Assembly: GCA_024279735.1 (NCBI GenBank)
Contig: JAJRRF010000181.1
Coordinates: 1 to 40,890, forward strand
Direction of reading: 5' to 3'
Length of the DNA stretch: 40,890 bases
DNA from: Alphaproteobacteria bacterium
GTDB taxonomy: Bacteria; Pseudomonadota; Alphaproteobacteria; Rhizobiales; JAJRRF01
Positions within the stretch are counted from its first letter, which is position 1. Every line of letters starts with the position of its first letter. Of the stretch, positions 1-9,691 are shown piece after piece. The notes under the pieces are model-generated. The model was not told the origin of the DNA. It worked only from the letters and a program-made list of their open reading frames with translations, and made no database searches. The position numbers and the translations under genes were made by a program.

Positions 1-101
1 GGCATTGATCAAGTGTTTCATAAGGTTTCCTCATTATGTCGTGAAACAAATCAGAAAATCTTAACGCTTTTTCAATGTCTTATGCAAATTAGTCGTGTAC
101 T

Positions 102-845
102 ATGATCAGCCATATAGTTCCCGCCAAAGATCATTATATGGAACTGGCTAGTATTTTGGGTTTCGTTGGTCTGTTAAGTCCTATGGTCGTGGCATTTTGG
201 CTTGTTTTCCGAAATGCCAGCTTGAAAGAGGATGTCCTGAGCAGGGTTTTCACTTTTAAATCCATCAAGGCATTCTACCTTTTTGTGACATTTTTTCTGA
301 TGCCGGCCAGTATCCTGCTTGCCCAGGCTATATCCCTATTGTTTGGCTATAGCCCGTCTCAATTTGCGATAACAGGACATTTTACTTTTTCGTCTGGCAT
401 CTTTCCTGTATGGTTTATGTTGGTGATAGCTCCCCTTATTGAGGAGTTGGCCTGGCATTCCTATGGGACGGACTGTTTGCGCCAAAGGTTTAATCTCTTC
501 AAGACCTCCCTTATTTTTGGTGTTTTCTGGGCACTTTGGCATATACCCCTTGGGCTGATTAACAATTATTATCATAGCAATATTGTTGAGACTGGCTGGA
601 TTCATGGTGTGAATTTTTTGGTCAGTGTCATTCCTTTTGTCCTGTTGATGAACTGGCTCTACTATAAGACAGGGCGGAATATATTGGTTGTCACTATTTT
701 TCATATCAGTGCTGGATTCTTTAATGAAATTTTTGCGACCCATCCAGACAGCAAGGTGATACAGACAGTATTACTCTCTGTGCTCGCCTTTTTTATCATT
801 ATGAAAGATAAGGATTTCTTTTTTAAAACCAAGTTTGTGGATTGA
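102..845 (+). CDS. CPBP family intramembrane protease-like protein (Abi/CAAX protease type)
   Basis: Multi-TM protein with PLIEELAWHSYGTDCLRQRF (EExxx motif 1), FGVFWALWHIPLG (motif 2 with His) and FHISAGFFNE (motif 3). Confidence 0.8.
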   Translation: MISHIVPAKDHYMELASILGFVGLLSPMVVAFWLVFRNASLKEDVLSRVFTFKSIKAFYLFVTFFLMPASILLAQAISLLFGYSPSQFAITGHFTFSSGIFPVWFMLVIAPLIEELAWHSYGTDCLRQRFNLFKTSLIFGVFWALWHIPLGLINNYYHSNIVETGWIHGVNFLVSVIPFVLLMNWLYYKTGRNILVVTIFHISAGFFNEIFATHPDSKVIQTVLLSVLAFFIIMKDKDFFFKTKFVD

Positions 846-915
846 GTTTATCCGTGAGTTTATCGGTTGGCAAACCTGAAATTCCTGAATTTTTATACAA
901 AAACACAAGGCATGG

Positions 916-1761
916 CTACTGATCCATCAGCTGGGCCAGTCTGACAAAACCAGCAACGCTGATCTGTTCGGCCCGTTCGGTGGGGGGGATTCCTGCGGCT
1001 TCCAGCAAGGCTATCGGGTCGGCAGAGACCTGTTTCAGGCTGGCGCGCAGCATTTTGCGGCGTTGGCCAAAGGCTGCGGTGGTTATCTTTTCCAATGTCC
1101 CTATATTGCAGTCCTCGGCAGGTTTTTCTATCGGCCTGAATGTAACGACAGCGGACTCCACTTTGGGCGGAGGCATAAAGGCCTCAGGCGGCAGGATCAG
1201 AGCAATATCGGGCACAGTCCGAAACTGGGACAGCACAGACAGCCGGCCATAGGTTTTTGAGCCAGGCGGCGCAACAATCCTTTGGGCAACTTCCTTTTGG
1301 AACATCAGGCTCATGGCATTATAGAAGGGCGGCCAGGGCGAGATTTTGAGCCACTTGACCAGCAGCGGTGTTGCAACGCAATAGGGCAGGTTGGCTATAA
1401 TCTTTAGGCCAGAAAAATTGCTGACATCCAGTTCCAATGCATCCCCCTCAATCACTTCCAGACGGCCTGGATAGGCCGCAGCAATCTCGGCCAGGATCGG
1501 CAGGCAACGCGGATCCTTTTCAACCGCAATCACCTTGTCAGCCCCCTCAAGCAACAGGGCGCGTGTCAACCCGCCGGGGCCGGGGCCAATTTCCAGGACT
1601 GTCTGACCCTCCAGCGAACCCGACAGGCTGGCAATTCTACGTGTCAGGTTCAGGTCGAGCAGAAAATTCTGCCCCAGCTTCTTTTTAGCTGAAAGGTCGT
1701 GAAACTTTATAATGTCACGCAGGGGAGGAAGGTTATCAGGTAGCGTTGCCATAAGGGTCAA
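916..1761 (-). CDS. rsmA: 16S rRNA (adenine(1518)-N(6)/adenine(1519)-N(6))-dimethyltransferase
   Basis: [47 protein letters not shown] motifs; follows pdxA as in the canonical cluster. Confidence 0.96.
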   Translation of the reverse strand: MTLMATLPDNLPPLRDIIKFHDLSAKKKLGQNFLLDLNLTRRIASLSGSLEGQTVLEIGPGPGGLTRALLLEGADKVIAVEKDPRCLPILAEIAAAYPGRLEVIEGDALELDVSNFSGLKIIANLPYCVATPLLVKWLKISPWPPFYNAMSLMFQKEVAQRIVAPPGSKTYGRLSVLSQFRTVPDIALILPPEAFMPPPKVESAVVTFRPIEKPAEDCNIGTLEKITTAAFGQRRKMLRASLKQVSADPIALLEAAGIPPTERAEQISVAGFVRLAQLMDQ

Positions 1762-1995
1762 TTATTTTCCATAATATCCGAAGTGCCAACTGCTATGACG
1801 CATCCAGAAAGGTGCTGTCCCATAAGGATACCCTCAGAAATAAAGGATCAGGATAGCGTAGGAATTTTGTGTGTCAGCTAGGCTAAAAATGCGCGTATAG
1901 TTAGGCTATACAAGTATTTTTGAAACGACGCTGGCATGCAAAAGAACAAGCTAAACGATTCGGTTAATTTTGAGGGTCTCCTAAGGTATCAGCCA

Positions 1996-3027
1996 TTATT
2001 TTGAGGTGATGCCATCCGTCATTCGTGAAGCCATTTTAATGGCCTCCACCAGACTGCGCGGGTTGGCCTTGCCAGTGCCTGCAATATCATAGGCCGTGCC
2101 ATGGTCTGGCGATGTCCTGACAAAGGGCAGGCCAAGCGTAACATTTACACCGCTGTCAAAGGCCAAGGTCTTGATCGGGATCAGTACCTGGTCGTGATAC
2201 ATCCCCATCACCACATCATATTTTTGCCGTGCCTCCTCATGGAACAGGGTATCTGCGGGATGAGGCCCTGATACTTCCAGCCCCATCTTGCGCATTTTTT
2301 CTATTGCCGGAATAATGATCTCCTTTTCCTGCATTCCCATAGAACCGCCTTCGCCAGCATGGGGGTTCAGGCCTGCAATGGCCAGCCTTGGCCGCTCCAG
2401 TCCAAAATAGTGCCTGAAGGCATCTCTGGTAATCTGGCACGTCTTGATGAGCAGGTCTTGCGTCAATTTTTCTGAAACCTGAGACAGGGCAATATGAATG
2501 GTGACGGGAACAACATTAAGCTGCTTTGAAGCCAGCATCATCACTGGGAATATCGGCTTCTGTCCGTCAACAGAGGCGAGGGAGGCCAGAAATTCAGTAT
2601 GGCCAGGGAAGCGGAAACCCGCATCATACAGGACTTCCTTATTGATCGGGTTGGTGACCACCGCGCGGGCTGCGCCGCCCTGGACAAGCGAGACAGCCTG
2701 CTCTATTGAGCCAATGACAGCTTCTGCATTACCGTTGTCGGCAATGCCGGCACTCACAGGATTTTGACAGGGCAACGGCAATACAGGCAATGCAGCATCA
2801 AACACATTGCCAGTTTCTGAAATATTTTGGATATCCTGAAGAGCTATATCAAGCCCCATAACACTGGCACGTTGGCGCATGGTATCCAGGCAGCCAATGA
2901 CACAAAAGGCAGGCAGTGCCAGGCCAGCGTGCTGAAGCCATATCTGCAAGGCCAGGTCAGGCCCAATACCCGCAGGGTCTCCCATTGTTAGGACAATGGG
3001 CAATTTTTTGTTTGGTGGTAGACTCAT
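1996..3027 (-). CDS. pdxA: 4-hydroxythreonine-4-phosphate dehydrogenase
   Basis: TMGDPAGIGPDLAL, NPHAGEGGSMGMQEKEIIIPAI, MYHDQVLIPIKTLAFDSGVNVTLGLPFVRTSPDHGTAYDIAG. Confidence 0.97.
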   Translation of the reverse strand: MSLPPNKKLPIVLTMGDPAGIGPDLALQIWLQHAGLALPAFCVIGCLDTMRQRASVMGLDIALQDIQNISETGNVFDAALPVLPLPCQNPVSAGIADNGNAEAVIGSIEQAVSLVQGGAARAVVTNPINKEVLYDAGFRFPGHTEFLASLASVDGQKPIFPVMMLASKQLNVVPVTIHIALSQVSEKLTQDLLIKTCQITRDAFRHYFGLERPRLAIAGLNPHAGEGGSMGMQEKEIIIPAIEKMRKMGLEVSGPHPADTLFHEEARQKYDVVMGMYHDQVLIPIKTLAFDSGVNVTLGLPFVRTSPDHGTAYDIAGTGKANPRSLVEAIKMASRMTDGITSK

Positions 3028-3096
3028 GGCTAAGGCTTAACCAATTCCAAAACTATTTTCAAGCCTCTAGCCACAAACCCAGCATAGTCCAGTGAT

Positions 3097-4224
3097 CTAT
3101 CTGTATTCAATGTTGGCATCCTGCCGGAGATCCCGCAAATGTCTCTTGGCAAGGCGGCTAATAGCTTTCTTCTTCAGGAAAGCCTCAACCTTTTTCCGTT
3201 TTGCCGGATCGCCGCTTTTGATAACGACCTTTTTTCCGCCACTGCTACATCTGGTATAAAGGGCAACAAAATCATTAAACAGGACAGGTGCGCTGAGCTG
3301 TCCATCCTTGCGCCCCTTGATTGCAGTCCTTATCTTGGCATATTTCATACCATTATTAATATATTTAATTTTGACATTGGATTTCAGAGCAGCCTTTTGG
3401 GTAATCTTGTTACAGGAAGACAGGTTTTTGCGAAAGGTGTCAGCCTCAACAAAGCGTTTTGACTTGTCAGCCTCTGATGACTTGGCCTTTTGGGGGAAAA
3501 TAAAACTAACTTTCAGTATCTTGACCTTGTCAGCAGTTGAAGATGCGACCGATTTCTTGGTAGATGACTTGTCCTTACGCATCAGCTGTTGAATTTCTTT
3601 TTCTGTAACAGAAACCTGACGACCAAATTTGCTGTAGATATAACGTTGCCAACTATTATTGATACGGATACGTTGCTGAAGTTTCTTAAAGCTGACACCT
3701 TGGGATTTCAAAGCCTTCTTGAATTGGGCAAGTGTGAGCGGCTTTCCTGTCTTGGGGTGTTTATTGCCGCTTGCCAGCCGCTTCATCATTTTGTTGGCAT
3801 CTTCCATACTCAACAATACATTATTTTTTTTTGCTGCCTGGTATTTTAGCCGTTCATCAATCAAATCCTGGATAACCGCCTTGCGAAGCCTGGGCTTAAA
3901 ACTTCGGGCAACATCCCTTTTAATCTGGGCAGCCAGCTTTCTTTGCAGTTTTTGAGCCTCTTCCTTTGATGTAGGGCGTTCCCGCTGCACCATTTCACGC
4001 CATTTTTCTTTAGTTGAATTTGACTTAAAACGCTTCATCATTGCTAATCTGAGAGCTTTTGAACGTGCCAGTTTAGCCTTGAGGCCTTCCTCAATATCAA
4101 CTGTTGTAATCAGGTCATCATTGACGATAACCTTGATGTCGGCAAAAGCGGGGGAAACAATACCCAGAACAAAGAGTGTCAGGACAACAAGAAGTGTTCT
4201 GCTATAACGGGCTAAATCTATCAT
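3097..4224 (-). CDS. SurA N-terminal-domain-like periplasmic chaperone (no clear parvulin domain)
   Basis: Signal peptide (LLVVLTLFVLGIVSPAFA), IKVIVNDDLITTVDIEEGLKAKLA (SurA N-terminal pattern); lies between lptD and pdxA, the usual surA slot; very Lys-rich. Confidence 0.75.
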   Translation of the reverse strand: MIDLARYSRTLLVVLTLFVLGIVSPAFADIKVIVNDDLITTVDIEEGLKAKLARSKALRLAMMKRFKSNSTKEKWREMVQRERPTSKEEAQKLQRKLAAQIKRDVARSFKPRLRKAVIQDLIDERLKYQAAKKNNVLLSMEDANKMMKRLASGNKHPKTGKPLTLAQFKKALKSQGVSFKKLQQRIRINNSWQRYIYSKFGRQVSVTEKEIQQLMRKDKSSTKKSVASSTADKVKILKVSFIFPQKAKSSEADKSKRFVEADTFRKNLSSCNKITQKAALKSNVKIKYINNGMKYAKIRTAIKGRKDGQLSAPVLFNDFVALYTRCSSGGKKVVIKSGDPAKRKKVEAFLKKKAISRLAKRHLRDLRQDANIEYR

Positions 4225-4630
4225 CTGTAAAATATCACATTATTAAAGTAATTTTTCAAAACCAGGTTTGACAACATTACGGTTTCGGAATGAGGGCAGG
4301 TGTCCTTGCGCCCCTTTTGACACATAGATCGTTCCGGGACAGGCAAGACCTGGCTCAATAATGACAGTCATTCATTTCCCTGAAATAAGGACAGGAAACA
4401 ATAACACAATACATAGATGCAAAATGAATCACTAGAAGAATCCTAGACTGAAAAAATATGCAAAATATGACAAACTTTAGCCTTTTGAGATGTTCAGTAA
4501 TATATTTATCCTGATTATTTTGGGGCATCCATAAATATGGTCAAGCCCAGTCACCTCTTGCCTCAACATCTTTCATATAGGCGGATATCTTAACCAGCAG
4601 ACCACAGGGGCAAGCTCACACAAAATTCCA

Positions 4631-4736
4631 CTAGAGCAAAATGCATTTAATCCCGATCATTTTTTACTCCAGAGTCCCTATTGGTCGCATACTTTAATCA
4701 GACGAGCCGAGCGGACTTGTCTTCATTATGCTCTAG
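4631..4736. repeat. Palindromic-ended repeat, family A copy 1 (~106 bp, CTAGAGCAAAATG...CATTATGCTCTAG)
   Basis: 12/13 terminal inverted repeat; 28 nt at the left (4638-4665) identical to 17743-17770, and a 19 nt right part (acttgtcttcattatgctc) identical to copy 2. Confidence 0.88.
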
Positions 4737-7054
4737 TTTGGGGTTTCCTCATTCAGTGAATAGTTATAACCAAACCCACCCAAATGTTTGAGCTCAAACC
4801 GGAACATAACAGAAGTATCAGGCTTAATATCATCATCTGATGTGAATGTTTCAGTCAGGTTTACAGCAAACAAGAAACATTCATCAGCATATTTCAGGCC
4901 GATCGTATCAGACAATATAAAGCTGTCCTCTATATCATAGCGAATACCGCCCAGAAGATACCAGTTCTTGACCAGTTGGACACTTGCATTTGCACTGACC
5001 TGGTGTTTCTGGTCATCAGCTCCAGGATTGGCACTCTGGTATATGTGGTTTCCGGCCAATGTAAATGGGCCATAGTTAGCGACCAACGAATTATCAATGC
5101 GCCTTAAAGAAAAGTCATCCTCATCAAAACGTGCCTGGGAAATGAAACTCAAGTTTGAATTGGGTTCAAGGTAAAGTCCAGCAACATAATCGGATCTGCT
5201 TGTTTCAAGGCCACTATCATAGTTTGTATCATTGGTAATAAAGGAAGAATATGAATTTTCGCCTGCAAGATGAAAACTCTGCCCAACAACAGCTTTGATA
5301 TAACCACCCTCATGAAACTGCACAGTATATTGCAATCCAACATTTGCCCGTGTCCCAGTCTCAAAACGGTCATAGCCAGAAAACTTGTCTGTATCGAACA
5401 GCAGGCTATCATCAAAAACCAGGCTTTGGGCATCCTCATTCACAACCTGTTTATTATTGCCACTATTTACATGTGTCACGATCTGGCCGATAGGCTCAAT
5501 AACATGCGATGCTGTTTCTGAATGAGAAACAAATGGGAAGCGATAATCTATGCCGCCCGTAAACATCCCGCGACTGAAACTGTCCTCAGTTGTTGTCACT
5601 GTATTTGTACCAACATTAAACTCTTCGTCCTTAACATTATAAAGGTCGCCACGAGCCTGGGCAAATGGTGTAAACATCTGGCCAAAATTATCTGTCAGGG
5701 TCTTGCGCCATTTGACTTCGGCAATGGCACGGGTCGATTCATCACCAATATCCCTTTGCAGATCGGTAACATTGGCATTAAAACTGAATTCACCGCCAAG
5801 AACCGGGTCACTGGCAACATAATTATAATCAATCAGCGGCGCAGCGGTAGAGTTAGAATTAGTCTCGTCATCATCAATAACCAGTCCGCCAAAATGATAG
5901 AGCTGTGCAGAAAAATAACTTTTTTCTCCTTGTCCAATCAGATATCCCTTGGAGACACGGTCTGTACTACGGATAGTGTCAATCTTATAATATCTTCTAT
6001 AGGTATCATCAGAATCGACGGTCACATCCCAACCGACATTCCAGTAGCTTCCCAGAGAAAAATCACCTTGAGAAGCAATAGAACCGCGCCAGTCGCGCTC
6101 CTCAACTGTTGTTGTGAAAGGGTTACCATCACTGACCTGGTCTGTCTGGAATACTCCTGACAAATTTACCTGGTAGCTGCCATTAGCCAATCTGTGACGC
6201 CAGTTGGCTTTTCCCATAAAGCCCTTTTTGGACATATAGACAGGGGTCAGGGTGACATCATAATTTTCCGCCAAAGCCAGATAATAGGGTGTGGCAGCAA
6301 TCGTACCCAACTCTCCTGAAAACCCAATTGACGGGGTCAAAAATCCAGATTTCTGTTTCACAGTTGGGTCAGCATGGGAGAAAAAGGGCAAATACGCGAT
6401 AGGGACACCCATAAATTCAAAGGTGGCATCCTCATAGGAAATTGTCTTTTCAATCTTGTTATGAATGATTTTTTGAGACTTGATTTGCCAGATCGGAGCT
6501 TTTTCAGGATGGTCTTTACAGGCCTTACAGGGGGTAAACATACCACTTGTAAAGATAGTTGTATTGCCGCCATCAATACGCTTGGCTGACTTGGCACCAA
6601 TCCTGGTATCATCTTTTGCTACAACTTTCAGGGACTGGATAAAGCCTTGTTTAAAGTCATCGGTAAGTTCAATTTTTTCAGCTGTGACAATTGCTCCATC
6701 AGGTTCCTTGATACGCACATTGCCTTCAGCAATCAGGCGGTTCTGACCTTTAAGATAGGTAACCTTATTGGCAACGAGGGTATAGTCATTATAATAAATC
6801 TCGACATTACCCTGAGCCTTGACAGCATTTTGCTTGTTGTCAAAGACAAGCTCATCTGCCTGGATAAGCATAGGTTTCTTATCATTGGACTTAACATCCT
6901 GACCAAGCAGGGCATTCTGGGCAACAGCATTTGAAGGAGGCAGAATCAGGCCAGCAGACAAAATCACAGCCAACATGCTGACAAGCAATTTTGGGCGGAA
7001 AGACCTAGGCCTGGTTACATCCCCCAAATGCGATATGACAATCGGTATAGTCAT
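4733..7054 (-). CDS. lptD: LPS-assembly protein LptD
   Basis: ADELVFDNKQNAVKAQGNVEIYYNDYTLVANKVTYLKGQNRLIAEGNVRI (OstA-like N-domain), beta-barrel C-terminal region, Cys pairs; adjacent to lptG. Confidence 0.95.
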   Translation of the reverse strand: MTIPIVISHLGDVTRPRSFRPKLLVSMLAVILSAGLILPPSNAVAQNALLGQDVKSNDKKPMLIQADELVFDNKQNAVKAQGNVEIYYNDYTLVANKVTYLKGQNRLIAEGNVRIKEPDGAIVTAEKIELTDDFKQGFIQSLKVVAKDDTRIGAKSAKRIDGGNTTIFTSGMFTPCKACKDHPEKAPIWQIKSQKIIHNKIEKTISYEDATFEFMGVPIAYLPFFSHADPTVKQKSGFLTPSIGFSGELGTIAATPYYLALAENYDVTLTPVYMSKKGFMGKANWRHRLANGSYQVNLSGVFQTDQVSDGNPFTTTVEERDWRGSIASQGDFSLGSYWNVGWDVTVDSDDTYRRYYKIDTIRSTDRVSKGYLIGQGEKSYFSAQLYHFGGLVIDDDETNSNSTAAPLIDYNYVASDPVLGGEFSFNANVTDLQRDIGDESTRAIAEVKWRKTLTDNFGQMFTPFAQARGDLYNVKDEEFNVGTNTVTTTEDSFSRGMFTGGIDYRFPFVSHSETASHVIEPIGQIVTHVNSGNNKQVVNEDAQSLVFDDSLLFDTDKFSGYDRFETGTRANVGLQYTVQFHEGGYIKAVVGQSFHLAGENSYSSFITNDTNYDSGLETSRSDYVAGLYLEPNSNLSFISQARFDEDDFSLRRIDNSLVANYGPFTLAGNHIYQSANPGADDQKHQVSANASVQLVKNWYLLGGIRYDIEDSFILSDTIGLKYADECFLFAVNLTETFTSDDDIKPDTSVMFRFELKHLGGFGYNYSLNEETPN

Positions 7055-7062
7055 AAAATCTG

Positions 7063-8148
7063 TTACCCATCTTCCTGATGCAAAAGTACTGTTGTCGCAA
7101 TTATTCCAGTGATCAGTGCCGGCATCCAGACCCCCAAAACAGGACTGACACTCCCGGCTCCCGCAAAATTTTTCGTGACTTCAGAAAACAAAAAGAATAC
7201 AAAACCAGTCCCCAGACCGACAAGTACCATTTTCTGAACCCCTCCAAACCTGAATACCCCCAAAGACGTTGTGGCTGCCAACAAGATCATTACCATAAAG
7301 ACCAACGGTCTGGATAACATCCCATAATGTTGGATTTCATATCGTAACGACGGCAGCCCCGTGTTTTTAGCTATGCGTATCTGATTCGGCAACTCCCAAA
7401 AAGAAACACTTTCAAGTGACCCCAGGCTATTCTGAACCTGTTCAGGTGTCAGATATGTCCCGATTGAATATTTGTTATAGTGCTGGCTGCCGAACCCGAC
7501 AACACTGACCCTTACATCACTCAAAATCCAATTTCCTTTAGCCAATATAGCCTCTCTTGCCTCAACGCGCTCTATAAAATTCTGATTCTTATCAAATAGA
7601 TAGACTGTGATACCATTTAGCAACAGTCCCTGACTGGAACTCGCCTTGGCATGCAGGATTGAGGAACCATCAACGCTTTTTTGCCTCAGCCAGGCTCCGT
7701 TGCCTGTGGATTTAAACATGGATTTAGAGCGTCCGAAGGTTTTGGCAAAGATTTTATCCGCCTTGGCCTTGGCCTTGGCCGCCATCGGATTATAGAGTGT
7801 AAAAGAAGCCACACCCAACAGGGCAGCCAGGATAAGGACGGGTGTCATAAAGCCCCAGACAGACATCCCGTTTGCTCGGTAGATTGTCAGTTCTGAGCTT
7901 CGGCTCAAAAGCAGGAAGGTACCGATCCCACCGATAAGGATTGCAAAAGGAAAAATCATTTCTGTAAAGCCAGGCATCCTCAAAAAGGTCATCTGGGCTG
8001 CCAGAAAGAAGGGGGCATCACTTCTCTTGGAACTGATCCTCAACATTTCCACAAAATCTATCAAGAAGATGAGAACCACACACATCAGATAGGTTAGCAA
8101 AACATTGATGAGAAATTTTTTTGAAATATACCAGTTGAGTCTTTTCAC
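7063..8148 (-). CDS. lptG: LPS export ABC transporter permease LptG
   Basis: YjgP/YjgQ family topology: LIFLIDFVEMLR, ELTIYRANGMSVWGFMTPVL, GVQKMVLVGLGTGFVFFLFSEVTKNFA. Confidence 0.95.
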   Translation of the reverse strand: MKRLNWYISKKFLINVLLTYLMCVVLIFLIDFVEMLRISSKRSDAPFFLAAQMTFLRMPGFTEMIFPFAILIGGIGTFLLLSRSSELTIYRANGMSVWGFMTPVLILAALLGVASFTLYNPMAAKAKAKADKIFAKTFGRSKSMFKSTGNGAWLRQKSVDGSSILHAKASSSQGLLLNGITVYLFDKNQNFIERVEAREAILAKGNWILSDVRVSVVGFGSQHYNKYSIGTYLTPEQVQNSLGSLESVSFWELPNQIRIAKNTGLPSLRYEIQHYGMLSRPLVFMVMILLAATTSLGVFRFGGVQKMVLVGLGTGFVFFLFSEVTKNFAGAGSVSPVLGVWMPALITGIIATTVLLHQEDG

Positions 8149-8223
8149 AACAATGCTCCTCTAAACGCTCATTTTTTGAACGCAAATGAATATGGACAAG
8201 TCTGTGGCAGCTTTACCCAAGGA

Positions 8224-9348
8224 TCAGGCTGACTGTACCTTTTTATTTTTCCTGCCAGAAGTTGTTCTTGAATAAATCAGGAACAGGGCAAAAATAATGC
8301 CGGCAAGTGGGATAATATAGAGCAAGGGGACTGCTGACGGATTTTTGACAACCATGTTGGTCGTAGCCAGTCCCATGACACGGAAAAATATTGAGCTGAC
8401 AAAGGCTACAACGACCGCATTTGTCCGGCCATGGCGTGTTGTCCTAGCATGACCCAAAAACCCCACAATAAGCAAGATATACAGCGTTGGGTAAAGCGGG
8501 GTCGTTAGCCTTTCATGAAACTCAGCCCTCCATTTTCCAGGTTTTGCCTTGAAATAAACATTGTCTTTTGGAGGGGCATACAGTTCAGACAAGTAGCTTT
8601 CCTTGGCTCGGTAAGAAATGGCCTTGGAGGACTGCTTGTCCAGTGAGGATAGGTTGACCATATATTGGTCAAAGGCAATGATCTCTACATCCTCACTGCC
8701 TGTCTTGTGCCTGTTGATATGTCCCTCAAACATCACCATAAAGGCACTGCCATCGCGTTTTATGACCCTCGCACGCTTGGACATGAACGTAATGCCTTCC
8801 TTGGGGTTGCGGGTATCATGCACCAAAAGACCCAACAGCTCTCCATTCTTGGCTCTGTCCCGTATATGGAATGTCAGTCCCTTTTCCGCCCTGGAAAATT
8901 TTCCTGACTGCAAAACAGAAGACACCATGTCTGTTCTGACCTTGACAATATAGCCTTTCAGCATCCTGAGACTTTTGGGCTGGAGATAGAAATTTCCAAA
9001 CATCACAAAGGCTGTGACAAAACTACCCAACAGCAAGAACGGGATGGTGATACGCCAGATTGAGGTACCCGCCGCCGTCAGGATAATCAGTTCACTATCA
9101 TTATTCAGACGGTTAAGGGTATGGATAGATGAAATAATAAGTGCCAGGGGTGCGATAATGAGCAGCAGCGTTGGCAGAGTCATCGTTGTCATCTTGAAGA
9201 ACAGCCAAAAAGTCTGGTTCTGGGCTGTCATCAGTTCGAGCTGTTTCAGAGCTGTAGCAATCCAGACCAGCAGGGCAAGAGTGGTCAGGATTGTCATGAT
9301 TGCGCCAGCGGCTTGCCGGAACACATATCTGCTAAAGAGATCCATCAT
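8224..9348 (-). CDS. lptF: LPS export ABC transporter permease LptF
   Basis: YjgP/YjgQ family: RYVFRQAAGAIMTILTTLALLVWIATALKQLELM, DSELIILTAAGTSIWRITIPFLLLG. Confidence 0.95.
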   Translation of the reverse strand: MMDLFSRYVFRQAAGAIMTILTTLALLVWIATALKQLELMTAQNQTFWLFFKMTTMTLPTLLLIIAPLALIISSIHTLNRLNNDSELIILTAAGTSIWRITIPFLLLGSFVTAFVMFGNFYLQPKSLRMLKGYIVKVRTDMVSSVLQSGKFSRAEKGLTFHIRDRAKNGELLGLLVHDTRNPKEGITFMSKRARVIKRDGSAFMVMFEGHINRHKTGSEDVEIIAFDQYMVNLSSLDKQSSKAISYRAKESYLSELYAPPKDNVYFKAKPGKWRAEFHERLTTPLYPTLYILLIVGFLGHARTTRHGRTNAVVVAFVSSIFFRVMGLATTNMVVKNPSAVPLLYIIPLAGIIFALFLIYSRTTSGRKNKKVQSA

Positions 9349-9450
9349 ATATCGGGTATCCTGACCAAAAACTCTTTATATTCAGATTGGCTCGCAAGAG
9401 CAGACAATCATCTTTAACGATGATTCGTTATTTGATAAACAGTAAATAAT

Positions 9451-9476
9451 TTATGAACTGATATTATGAACTGATA
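9451..9476. repeat. Tandem 13 bp duplication TTATGAACTGATA x2 in the divergent lptF/pepA intergenic region
   Basis: Exact duplication ttatgaactgata|ttatgaactgata read directly. Confidence 0.9.
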
Positions 9477-9691
9477 TAAAGTATAACACTATGAAATTCA
9501 TAAGGCCAAAAAACAGGCATACACAACAAATTATAAAAAATCTGGGTATCCTTTGTCACTTTAATCTTCAGCAAGTGCTTTTTTTGCTACTTATCAGCTG
9601 AAATTGCTTCTATAGTCCGCTGGAAAAAACGTGTGCCAGCAATGTCGCAACCTTGGATAAGCCAGGACAATAATATTTTACCGGAGAGAAA

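Noticed and set aside
5522-6160. 212 aa plus-strand ORF
   Set aside because: Fully antisense to lptD; low-complexity composition with no recognisable motif.
7762-7785. GGCCTT-type tandem hexamers
   Set aside because: In-frame AKAKAKA-encoding codons inside lptG; ordinary coding low complexity.
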